From Pomphorhynchus laevis (lineage: Eukaryota > Acanthocephala > Palaeacanthocephala > Echinorhynchida > Pomphorhynchidae), in the NCBI GenBank assembly GCA_012934845.2, contig WNNJ02003831.1, forward strand, positions 1 to 64,000: 64,000 nucleotides of DNA, written 5' to 3'. The position numbers and the translations under genes were made by a program. The notes under the pieces are model-generated. The model saw only the letters and a program-made list of their open reading frames with translations, was not told where the DNA came from and ran no database searches. Below, piece after piece: positions 54,172 to 64,000 of this stretch. Position 1 is the stretch's first letter. The number at the start of each line of letters is the position of its first letter.

Positions 54172-55810
54172 CTCAATAATAATAATTATTATTATTAATA
54201 CAGGTCATAGCCATAAGGCTGTTTTGACCGCTCACATAAAAAGCAAATAAATACGAGAAAAAAATCAAAAAAACATCATTCTGTATATATATCAGAACCA
54301 TGGGTACTGCAGCAACCACCACTCGTTCTCATTTCGAATCCAGTTCTTTATATTGGATTTAAATTCATTGATTGTATGCACCGCAACGACATCAACTGGA
54401 AGACGATTCCAAATATTCACCGCTCGATGAGACAGTCGGAAATGACGAGGGTATTTCCGTGCTCATGTACTACTAGTACTTTCGAGTGCCCTCTACGTCC
54501 ATCCCGTTCATTGAGCTCAACTCTATTTGCTGAAAAATTTTCATCTTTATTAACTAGTCGATACATTGCTAGAAGGTCGAAAAGAAGGAAGCTTTCACGC
54601 ACTGTCGGCATATTCAAACTTTTTATTCGTGCCTCATAGGGAAGATATCGTACCTGAGGACATAATTTCGTAAACCGTCGAAGTATGCGCTCTAATTGAT
54701 CAAGTTCTGTACGCGTACACGGAAAGACTACTGGCGACACATATTCTAATATCGGTCTTATAAGAGCATTATATAAACGCACAACACAAACGGGAGATAA
54801 ATCTTTAAAGCAATTTTTGACAATATATGTCATTCTTCTTGCTGCATTACAAATCCTATCAGTGTTAGCACGTGTTTTCAGATTGTTTTGAACAATTATA
54901 CCAAGATCCAGAATGGACTGCGTGGAAACAACAAACTCATCGTCAATAAAATATTCTTAACTCACATTGCTATGACCTAATCTCATATGTGCACACTTTT
55001 TAATATTCAATGAAATTCCAGTGTTTAAAGACCATCGATAAACAATGTTTAGGATATTTTGAAAGTCATTTCGATACTTGTTGGTTTTAATCAATTTTCA
55101 TACTTTTACATCGTCGGCAAAAGCTAAAACACTACAATCCTCAATTAAATCTAGTAGCTGATTTATAAATATGTTAAACAACAAGGGTCCTAAGACTGAT
55201 CCCTGTGGTACTCCTGAGGTGATAAGACGATAGGCATTGACCTACACGAACAGCAAAGGATCTATCTTTAAGAAAATCTTGAATCCAGCTTATAATGGAG
55301 CGATTGACTTTATAAGACTCAAGGGTGGAAATTAGCATTTTGTGGGGCACCCTATCAAAAGCCCGACTAAAGTCAAGAAATATTACGTCGATACAGTACC
55401 CGTTAGCAACATGTCCAACCCAATCTTCACGAGCATGTAATAAGTTTGTAAGACATGAACGCCGAGGGCGAAATCCATGCTTTGCATTATTGAGAATTCT
55501 TACCGAACTCAAATGATCATATATGCGTCTGTTTAGTATGCGCTCAATCACTTTGCATACAACACTAGTTAAACTTATTGCCCTATAGTTATTCGGATCA
55601 TCCTTTTTACCATTTTTATAAATTGGTACTACAATCGCTTTTTTCCAGGCAGCAGGTAACTTCGAAATGCGCAAGCTCAGCTCAAATATGGAGGCTAATG
55701 GCTCAGCCAGAACAGGAGCAAGTAACTTAAGAAGTTGGGGTGAATATCATCGGGGCCTGCCGCTGATGATCTAGATAACCTAGCCAATTCAACAAAAACC
55801 TCATATGCTG
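54172..55810 (-). pseudogene. CR1-like LINE copy M1, inverted partner of M2
   Basis: The minus strand covers the RT from SSAAGPDDIHPQLLKLLAPV region onward (about 55790), LPAAWKKAIVVPIYKNGKKD, NAKHGFRPRRSCLTNLLHAR, DVIFLDFSRAFDRVPHKMLI, the QGSVLGPLLFNIFINQLLDL block in a shifted frame, ADDVKVWKL-like motif C region, VRLYNALIRPILEYVSPVVF, and ends near 54417 before the last 50 codons, which are in another frame. It matches M2 base for base over most of 1.6 kb and has the same frameshift before motif B. The 3' end has the AGCC-TTAT-GGCT hairpin and an ATTATTATT run at about 54175-54200. Confidence 0.9.
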
Positions 55811-56056
55811 TTATTTTATAATGAATTTTAATTATTTATTTAATATAATGGATAATTGCTTTCGGGTCGAACGTAACTTTTTTTTATTGCGAACCACCCC
55901 CGAGAATACAAAAGACTTTATTTATGTAACAGGGCGAGTGAAGTGATTTTATAATTTTATAATACAATTTTTAATAGCCTCCTAATTTAACTATTAAATC
56001 AGCTAACTGAGTCTACGTATTGTTATATAATTATAAAATAAACAAAACATAATTTT
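55811..56056. other. Spacer between M1 and M2; left part of the split repeat
   Basis: AT-rich, ending (55990-56050) with AAATCAGCTAACTGAGTCTA and ATAAAATAAACAAAAC. This is the left half of the repeat whose uninterrupted copy is at 25468-25579; the right half follows M2 at 58934. Confidence 0.6.
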
Positions 56057-58935
56057 ACCAAAATTTGATGAACTTAAGGCATGGGTCATCTTAAATAAAC
56101 CAGCGATCCTGGCTCTCACTGAAACATGGCTGCATCGTGATATCCCCGATGGTTTAATTGCTATTATGGGATATAATTTGGTGAGAGCTGATAGAGAGTC
56201 TCGGAAGGGTAGAGGTGTTGCGCTATATATATCGACACCCTTAAACATTACTTCCACTCGTAATTTTAAAAATGAACTGGGCACGTGTGAGTTTCTCTCA
56301 GTCATTGTTTCACACTTCGGAGGTCCCTTAGGTATTGCCGTGTGCTACAGGTCGCCGCAATCATCCGTATTGAGTCATGAATTCTCTACACTAATTAGTC
56401 AATGTTCTGAGCTTGAAGAATATCTACTAGTTGGCGATTTTAATATACCCTCAGCTGGTCACATCGGGAATTATGTTTTGGATAGTAGTTCTTCCAAGTC
56501 AGATGCGGATTTGTGGAATTTTCTTACAAATGATCTCATGTTAGAGCAACATGCGCAGTCGCCCACCAGATTCGCGCAAAACCAGGAATCTTGTCTAGAT
56601 TTGGTATTTTCCAAATTAATTACAAGTGTGGGTAATATGAGCTATCAGAGTCCTATTGGATTGAGCGATCATTGCATGATCTTATTCAATTATTTTTCTA
56701 GGTGTATGATCCCAAAACTGGAAAATTTGATAGTGTCGAAAAGATCTTGGCAACAAATTGATGAAGACTCATTACGAGAGGCGGCACTAAGAACATCATT
56801 CAACTGTGCTAGTGAAGACATTGAGGTAAGGTGGCATGTTATTGAATCAGGTTTAGTAGCTCTTGCAGATAAGTTTGCACCACTCCGTAGATTACCAAAA
56901 AGTAAAGCTAAATACCCTCCTTGGTTTGACACTGAATTGCGATATGCTCTCAAACATAGGAATCGTCTATTTGAACTAAGCCGTCATCAGAATAATTTTA
57001 AAAAGCGGTATACAATGTTCCGAAATTTCGTCAATCGCCTTAAGATTACAAAAAGGCAAAGTTTTGAAGATCAATTAGCTTTACAAATTGATACAGAACC
57101 AAAAAAATTTTGGGCTTATGTGAAAGGATCCAGAGCTCTGCTACCAGCAATTTCATCTTTAAGAGACGGTAACACTCGAGTGACATCGCCAGACAGCATG
57201 GCAGAATTGTTTGCATCCGCTTTTGAGCTGACACCAGATGCTTTCTCTAGCATATGTGGAGATGCAGCATAACAACAGGTAGAAATTGGTTCTCCAGTTT
57301 TAACGATAAGAGCACATGAGGTTTTTGTTGAATTGGCTAGGTTATCTAGATCATCAGCGGCAGGCCCCGATGATATTCACCCCCAACTTCTTAAGTTACT
57401 TGCTCCTGTTCTGGCTGAGCCATTAGCCTCCATATTTGAGCTGAGCTTGCGCATTTCGAAGTTACCTGCTGCCTGGAAAAAAGCGATTGTAGTACCAATT
57501 TATAAAAATGGTGAAAAAGATGATCCGAATAACTATAGGGCAATAAGTTTAACTAGTGTTGTATGCAAAGTGATTAAGCGCATACTAAACAGACGCATAT
57601 ATGATCATTTGAGTTCGGTAAGAATTCTCAATAATGCAAAGCATGGATTTCGCCCTCGGCGTTCATGTCTTACAAACTTATTACATGCTCGTGAAGATTG
57701 GGTTGGACATGTTGCTAACGGGTACTGTATCGACGTAATATTTCTTGACTTTAGTCGGGCTTTTGATAGTGTGCCCCACAAAATGCTAATTTCCACCCTT
57801 GAGTCTTATAAAGTCAATCGCTCCATTATAAGCTGGATTCAAGATTTTCTTAAAGATAGATCCTTTGCTGTTCGTGTAGGTCAATGCCTATCGTCTTATC
57901 ACCTCAGGAGTACCACAGGGATCAGTCTTAGGACCCTTGTTGTTTAACATATTTATAAATCAGCTACTAGATTTAATTGAGGATTGTAGTGTTTTAGCTT
58001 TTGCCGACGATGTAAAGGTATGGAAATTGATTAAAACCAACAAGGATCGAAATGACTTTCAAAATATCCTAAACATTGTTTATCGATGGTCTTTAAACAC
58101 TGGAATTACATTGAATATTAAAAAGTGTGCACATATGAGATTAGGTCATAGCAATGTGAGTCAAGAATATTTTATTGGCGATGAGTTTGTTGTTTCCACG
58201 CAGTCCATTCTGGATCTTGGTATAATTGTTCAAAACAATCTGAAAACACTTACTAACACTGATAGGATTTGTAACGCAGCAAGAAGAATGACATATATTG
58301 TCAAAAATTGCTTTAAAGATTTATCTCCCGTTTGTGTTGTTCGTTTATATAATGCTCTTATAAGACCGATATTAGAATATGTGTCGCCAGTAGTCTTTCC
58401 GTGTACGCGTACAGAACTTGATCAATTAGAGCGCATACTTCGACGGTTTACGAAATTATGTCCTCGGGTACGATATCTTCCCTATGAAGCACGAATAAAA
58501 AGTTTGAATATGCCGACAGTGCGTGAAAGGTTCCTTCTTTTCGACCTTCTAGCTATGTATCGACTAGTTAATAAAGATGAAAATTTTCCAGCAAAAAGAG
58601 TTGAACTCAATGAACGGGATGGACGTAGAGGGCTCTCGAAAGTACTAGTAGTACATGAGCACGGAAAATACCCTCGTCATTTCCGACTGTCTCATCGAGC
58701 AGTGAATATTTGGAATCGTCTTCCAGTTGATGTCGTTGCGGTGCATACAATCAATGAATTTAAATCCAATATAAAGAACTGGATTCGAAATGAGAACGAG
58801 TGGTGGTTGCTGCAGTACCAATGGTTCTGATATATATACTGAACGATTTTTTTGATTTTTTTCTTGTATTTATTTGTTTTTTATGTGAGCGGTCAAAACA
58901 GCCTTATGGCTATGACCTGTATTAATAATAATAAT
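56057..58935 (+). pseudogene. CR1-like LINE copy M2, endonuclease through 3' end
   Basis: Starts inside the APE endonuclease: PAILALTETWLHRDIPDGLI, RADRESRKGRGVALYISTPL, GIAVCYRSPQSS, YLLVGDFNIPS, GLSDHCMILFNYF (the SDH catalytic block). A stop at 57270-57272 ends the first frame; the RT frame (57333-57947) has SSAAGPDDIHPQLLKLLAPV, GFRPRRSCLTNLL, FLDFSRAFDSVPHK. A shift before 57937 leads to GVPQGSVLGPLLFNIFINQL, LAFADDVKVWKL, YNALIRPILEYVSPVVF and WNRLPVDVVAVHTINEFKSN, stop at 58828-58830. So two lesions in the RT part. 3' UTR: a two-step hairpin GGTCA-AAAC-AGCC-TTAT-GGCT-A-TGACC at 58891-58917, then TAATAATAAT. Confidence 0.93.
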
Positions 58936-59008
58936 GCTAAATCAAAATTTAATAATTAAATAATAAAATTAATAATTGTTTTTAGATTTTCTATAATTTT
59001 AATCAAGT

Positions 59009-59039
<31 letters not shown>

Positions 59040-59059
59040 ATTTAAAATAAACGTCATTT

Positions 59060-59155
59060 TTATGAATTGACTAATAAATAACAGACGTTGTATCAGAATA
59101 AGAATTAGAGGTCATCAGGAGGAACTGCTATGCTATCAGGTTTCGGCCCCGTTAA
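59060..59155 (-). repeat. Short interspersed repeat, copy 5, truncated
   Basis: Plus-strand text ATAAATAACAGACGTTGTAT, GAGGTCATCAGGAGGAACTG, CTATGCTATCAGGTTTCGGC then CCC, matching 29517-29600. It stops within the paired core where a new frame begins (59160). Confidence 0.82.
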
Positions 59156-59159
59156 AATT

Positions 59160-59496
59160 ATAATCTTATAATTTTTCTGTAATCATAGAAACTTTACTCT
59201 CTTATTGGTGTATGTATAAGACGGCTTTGGCCGAAAAAGTGTTCTGCCCGCTCATTATACAACACCTTAAGATCAAAAACAAAATTTTAGTAACGAGCAA
59301 TCCAAGGATAAAGTTTTATAATGTTCTCTTGATCCGCATGTCCTATCCAACTGTTACCGAAGCCTTGAATTGGCTTAGTGAGGATGCAGCCACGATGCCA
59401 TGTTGTAATAATTTACACGACTTTAACGCTCTGCGTGACAATCGCGATACCATTATAGACATCCCAATTTGCTTTGTGCGCAACATGGGTGAATGA
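59160..59496 (+). CDS. Unrecognised frame of about 110 codons
   Basis: From the first ATG at 59212 it codes 94 residues: MYKTALAEKVFCPLIIQHLK, ILVTSNPRIKFYNVLLIRMS, YPTVTEALNWLSEDAATMPC, NLHDFNALRDNRDTIIDIPI, CFVRNMGE, stop. The frame is open about 12 codons further upstream. Composition looks protein-like and base use differs from the AT-rich flanks. No family is recognised. It directly follows the truncated repeat and may be a fragment of a larger unknown element or an exon. Confidence 0.35.
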
Positions 59497-59669
59497 TCCC
59501 TATAAATTTGTCGGACATTCATATTACTATGCAACAATTAACCAACAAATAGAAACAATTTTGAATTATCGGAAAGTCGAAATGATCGAAATACCGATTA
59601 CAACGAGTAATTCACAAACAAAATAAAAAAAATAAAAATATTATCTCTCTGTAATAAGATATTATTAGT

Positions 59670-59880
59670 TATTAGTATTACAAGTTATAGCCAAATGGCT
59701 GTTTCAACTGATCACATAGGAAATAAAAAAGAAAAGAAAAGAAGATCGAATAAATTATGATCGAATAAATGTCCGTCTGATGGGGAATCGAGCAACTTTC
59801 CGTTCGAGGATAACCTAGTGATTTGAAAAAGAACGTGCAACTTGAAGAACATATGACCAAAAACGTTTAGGAGAGCAACT
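59670..59880 (-). mobile_element. 3' end scrap of an M-family CR1-like LINE
   Basis: Minus strand: TATGTGATCAGTTGAAACAG, CCATTTGGCTATAACTTGTA, then ATACTAATAACTAATAAT. This aligns with the M2 3' UTR. The hairpin is kept with a different outer stem, AGTT with AACT in place of GGTCA with TGACC, around AGCC-ATTT-GGCT. Upstream coding remnants are too short to place. Confidence 0.72.
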
Positions 59881-60249
59881 TAAATATTGCACAATTTGGC
59901 CCTCATACTCTATATGTTTAAGCCTTTATATGTTTTGCGAGCGAGTTAGAATTGAGCGATCAAATTACCTTTGTGTCGACATTTTATGAACAAATCGTTG
60001 CGTCTCTTTAGAACTTTCTGGAACTACTGTCAAACCGTGAGGGTTTCCAATGAACATTTTTCAAATTTATTTAATTGGAGCAAAATCATCAGATATCCGA
60101 ATGAGTAAATCTCGAATGAAACGCTAACGTTCCTGGTTACTAACATCACCACACAAAAGGTTAAGCGAAGACCCAAGCTGTAGTAACGCATTCACATCAA
60201 CATGATGCCATGACCTCTTCATCAGTGCAGGCTCGTCCACGGTATCACC
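59881..60249. other. Spacer with no gene recognised
   Basis: No long frame and no repeat that I can name. Its end adjoins the 3' tail of a minus-strand LINE fragment. Confidence 0.4.
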
Positions 60250-60254
60250 ACCAA

Positions 60255-60760
60255 TATTATTATTAGTATACAACAGCCACCAATGAGCCACCGACGAGCC
60301 ACCGATGAGCGGTGGCTCGTTTGGCTGGATCTCAGTGTAAAAAAAGTACAATGTCAGTTAAACAAAAAAAATCAAAATCAGGTTCTACGTCCTATGAGAG
60401 CGATACACTGTTCAGCGCACGCCGAAATTCTCGGATGTTCCGGCATTCAATTGCAGATGACGGGAGTCTGTTCCAACTGTTTATTACTCGATCTCTGATA
60501 TCCTGATAGTGTCGATGGACTTTTCTACGATGTTTGAGCGTTAGTCGATGTCCACGTAATTACTCGGAGTTGCGTATATGAGGGCCATGTATATTATTCT
60601 GAAGCTACATGCCTCTAGTGATCCAAAAGATCGTCTAATGATGCCAATAGTACGACGGCAATTGGCCGAAACTTTATTTACGCGAGCGCTCATATCGAGT
60701 GTATTAAGCGTAGATACCCCTAAATCATCGATGTAATCTGTAGAATCGATTTTATCTGTA
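60255..60760 (-). pseudogene. CR1-like LINE C-terminal fragment with a strong 3' hairpin
   Basis: Minus-strand pieces: STDYIDDLGVSTLNTLDMSA, SANCRRTIGIIRRSFGSLEA, CSFRIIYMALIYATPSNYVD, then in another frame RDRVINSWNRLPSSAIECRN and IREFRRALNSVSLS with a stop at about 60395. This is the thumb to C-terminus of CR1-like proteins with an internal deletion. The 3' UTR holds a perfect 10-bp hairpin, CGAGCCACCG with CGGTGGCTCG around a five-base loop (60295-60319), and an ACTAATAATAATATTGG tail near 60255-60270. Confidence 0.75.
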
Positions 60761-60761
60761 G

Positions 60762-60935
60762 GACGTTAAAAAAAGTTTGGTTTTTAATAAACATACAAAT
60801 AAATAACATACAAACTACGATTACTACGATCGCTACGATTACTACGATTACAACGATTACAACTATATTACTACGATTACAACGTTTACAACGATTACAT
60901 CGATTACATCGATTACAACGATTACTTCAACGATT
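60762..60935 (+). promoter_or_regulatory. 5' leader and minisatellite upstream of the CR1-like element N
   Basis: GACGTTAAAAAAAGTTTGG and TTTTTAATAAACATACAA (60763-60797) match the leader seen at the 5' ends of REL-LINE copies F, G and H. It is followed by a minisatellite of 9-15 bp units (TACGATTAC, ACAACGATTACATCG) from about 60806 to 60935. ORF1 of element N starts 200 bp downstream. Confidence 0.6.
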
Positions 60936-61130
60936 AAAGAATTCAAAATTGCCTTGATTATAATAAGTTCTTACAATTTGGAATTCAAAATTGAAATTTA
61001 AATCAAATTCCAATGATACCGCAATAAACGAAATCTGTTGATCGGATCCATTATTCAATAACGAATTTTCCGTTTGAAAAATTGATGGAAATTTGAATTC
61101 CAGTACAATATCACATTATATGACAAAAAT

Positions 61131-62255
61131 ATGACAAAGAAGACCAACAAGAAAGCGAAATACAACAATACAACAAAGTCGGTTGGGTACGCAGATAATG
61201 AAGTGGCATGTGACTCTCACGGCTGCACGATATGAACCAAAGTAAGCTTTACCTCAGACAGTTATCAAGCAATGACGAGTCGCAATTTCTATTGTGGTTT
61301 CTGTGCAGCTCTAGCAATTGCAGATTTAAATAAGACTATTAACGACCTACGCTCATTAATCGAAGACACTGATAAACCATTACGATCAGATATCCCTTAT
61401 ACATGTGAAGTATTCTAGCAAGATACAATACCATCACTAGACAATGAAATCGCCCCGATCAACATAATGGCAACATCTGCTACAATATTCCGGAAATCTA
61501 CCCCCACTCGAGTTTAGACACGAGGACATGCAAGATCGCGAATCGTAAAGGCAACAACCCTTGAAACTTCCTTACCTAACCTTAAATCTGATTTCCTGGA
61601 TTCGTCAAATCTAGAGAATTCCACCATTTCTCACAAGGATACACAGAAACAAACATTCCACATCACTCAGAAAACACATCCAAGGCCGGAAACAAACACA
61701 GAAGCACCACATCACACAGCACTCCCAACTTTTTATTGTCCTCAAACAACCCATAGTCTATATAAAATGGATGGAACACTCAAACAAATGATAAATCATA
61801 CCAATTCCACTGTAAACAACACTGATAACCCCAATATACCTATTCTATCTGAGCCTAAACGACATAAACGTTGAACATTCGATCGGGATAAATGTTTCAT
61901 CATTGTAAATTTAAATGAATCACCGAGTCCAAACAGTCTCATCCGGATTAAACATGATGTTGATTCAGTAAAGCAAGTTCTTTCAACTGTTCTCCCAACA
62001 GAAATATCAGTCGAACAAAATAGACAGGTAATACACCTCTTTCGCATTGGGAAGAAACAAGATGGTACCAAACCAAGGCTTTTGAAAGTTGTTGTTGATA
62101 GCCCCGAGACTAGTAAGCAAATCATCAAGAATTCCTTTAAGTTAAGGGGCTCCAGTATCAGACTTCTACCTGACCTCAGCACTGAAGATAGAAACAGATT
62201 GAAATCTGCAAGGAAAGAGCTTCAACAAAGAATTCAAAAAGGTGAAAAAATCTAA
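61131..62255 (+). pseudogene. CR1-like element N, ORF1
   Basis: One frame with several stops (about 61236, 61418, 61517, 61873). Near the start CDSHGCTI, then NFYCGFC about 30 residues on, resembles the zinc knuckle or PHD-like finger found in CR1/L2 ORF1 proteins. The second half reads FIIVNLNESPSPNSLIRIKH, VDSVKQVLSTVLPTEI, VIHLFRIGKKQDGTKPRLLK, VVVDSPETSKQIIKNSFKLR, STEDRNRLKSARKELQQRIQ, the basic RNA-binding tail usual for ORF1 of CR1-like elements. It overlaps the start of the ORF2 region by about 14 bases. Confidence 0.75.
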
Positions 62256-64000
62256 TTGTGAAAAATTTTCAAGTTGTGCGGCGAAGGGTAAATACGCGAT
62301 TCAGCCTCGGAATCCGTCTAACCGTTCCATCGACACTCTCCGCCGCACAGATTCGTGCATCCACCACGTAAACATCAATCCAATTTCAACACCAACAGCG
62401 ACACCACACCACTGCCGTTACTCTCAAAATAATATTTCCATCATGTACTCTAACTGTTTAAGCATGTACAACAAATTTGACGAAATATTGTGTCTCGTTA
62501 ATTCAATGAACACAAACATCATAGCATTGAGCGAAACCTGGCTTAACAACGATATATCTGATAATGAAATCTCAATCCCAGGCTACTTTGTTATACGATC
62601 GGATCGAACCGCCTCAAAAGGAGGTGGAGTTATATTATACGTCAAGCAACCGTTAACCATCATCGAGCACAGCATTGTATCAGATGATTCATACAACGAA
62701 TATCTGTGGGCAACAATATCTTCTCCTGAGAGATAAAAACTAAAAATCGGTTTATTTTACCGCTCTCCGCGCTCCGCAACTGAAAAGATTGGCATCTCTT
62801 TACGACATCACCTAACAAGCTTATCACCGATCATTATCCTATGAGACTTCAATATGCCTTATGTCAATTGGGACCTATATACTTCAACACATGGTTGCGA
62901 TGTTGAATCATCCAATCTCCTTGATACGTTCAACGATTTCAATCTAACCCAGCATATTCACGAACCCACTAGAAGGAGGAAGCAATAATCTGCCATTTTA
63001 GACCTCTGCTTATCACAAGGGGAACCCACAATTGATGACAGAAACGCAGGTGCTTCGTTTCGAATCTTTGTCGATCATCAAAAAGATATCCCAGTAAATT
63101 GTTCAAACATATCAGCTCATTTAAATCAACTACGCCTGAGATCAACTCTATATTTATGGAAACCGGTGAGCTCACATTTGATGACAAAGCAATTGCCAAT
63201 ATTTTCCTAGATCAATTCACGCTAGAGAGTCCTACCTGTCAGTATTGCCCCCGAGTCTCCACAGCTCAATATCCGTGTTACGAATTTACTCCATTTGATA
63301 AATTTGAGGTACTTAACGAACTTCTAAAGCTACCACGATCAATTGCGGCAGGACCAGACAATATTCCTCCAATTCTTCTTCGGGAACTTGCACCAGTAAT
63401 ATATGAACCTTTACACACCATATTCGATTTCTCCTTGTCAACAGGCTGTATACCATCAGATTGGAAATGTTCTATAATCCGACCTCTCTACAAAAAAGGC
63501 GACCGTAATCTAGCAAGCAACTATCGGCCAATAAGCCTTACCTGCGTTGCTTGTAAAGTGCTAGAGAAACTGCTTTTTAAACGAATCATCGGGCACCTAG
63601 AAGGGAACCAAGTACTCTGCGACAACCAGCATGGTTTCCGCCCAGGAAGATCTACTGTCACAAACCTCGTAATTGCGAGAAGTGATTGGACAGATGTGCC
63701 GAGACTGGAGTTAGTGTTGATGTTTTGTTTTTCGACCTCAGCAAAGCATTTGATCGGATATACTATGATGTCCTCCTTATTACGCTGGAACAGTACGGCA
63801 TCAGAGGAACCCTCCTAAATTGGATTAACTCCTTCCTTAGAAATTGGAAGATTACTGTATTGGCCAATAAACATATGTCAAAGACAAGAACTCTTGGACG
63901 CGGTGTTCCTCAGGGATCGGTACTCAGTCCATTGCTCTTCATTATTTACATCAACGAGCTTACTACAGCTATTTCGAGTCCATGTGGTTTATATGCCGAC
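62242..64000 (+). pseudogene. CR1-like element N, ORF2 (endonuclease and RT, cut by window end)
   Basis: Endonuclease: MYSNCLSMYNKFDEILCLVN, IIALSETWLNNDISDNEISI, VIRSDRTASKGGGVILYVKQ, a stop at 62734-62736, then LFYRSPRSATEKIG, a stop in place of Gly in the (G)DFNMPYVNW block near 62842, HEPTRRRKQ with a stop near 62986. The SDH end of the endonuclease and the linker are deleted near 63080. RT: LPRSIAAGPDNIPPILLREL, IIRPLYKKGDRNLASNYRPI, NQHGFRPGRSTVTNLVIARS, then a shift near 63710 into VLFFDLSKAFDRIYYDVLLI (Asp present), GRGVPQGSVLSPLLFIIYIN, ending at GLYAD at the last base. At least five lesions. Confidence 0.9.

Overview
This looks like nuclear DNA of a small, AT-rich invertebrate animal. 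The one clear host gene is the 3' half of a mitochondrial malate dehydrogenase gene (9382-11923), with standard genetic code, two short introns (45 and 90 bp) and one 1.8-kb intron. Short introns, several LINE lineages and a Penelope-like element would suit a nematode, flatworm or similar animal, but I cannot name the taxon. No bacterial gene, RNA gene or CRISPR array was seen.

Layout. 1-8990 is a graveyard of one LINE family with a restriction-like endonuclease (called REL-LINE here), with a Penelope-like element at 3970-5240. 9382-11923 holds the malate dehydrogenase exons, the last intron carrying an RTE-like LINE scrap. 12457-25221 is one uninterrupted satellite array of about 59 monomers of about 214 bp. 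25234-27175 holds short unrecognised broken reading frames. 27690-30440 carries AT-rich DNA with copies of a short interspersed repeat and an RT-like remnant. 31135-43190 is a second REL-LINE cluster: copy F (broken, plus), copy G (minus, one intact 1092-codon frame), copy H (plus, three lesions) and an RT-less derivative (minus). 43480-54016 holds APE-type LINE fragments of at least three families. 54172-58935 is an inverted pair of one CR1-like family. 59060-64000 holds more CR1-like fragments and the 5' part of another CR1-like element that runs off the window.

How the parts relate. Almost all coding sequence is self-copying machinery rather than host function. REL-LINE copy G encodes a Cys-rich N-terminal domain, a reverse transcriptase and a C-terminal Cys/His plus RHN...D...D nuclease of the R2 type, and looks able to make a full protein. 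Three LINE families carry small 3' hairpins with base changes that keep pairing between copies, as expected of RT recognition signals. The 5' ends of REL-LINEs and of an unrelated CR1-like element share a leader of about 30 nt, followed in three of four cases by a different minisatellite. That shared leader, the 3' hairpins, the hammerhead-like motifs in the Penelope-like repeats and the structured short repeat family are the observations I consider most worth following.
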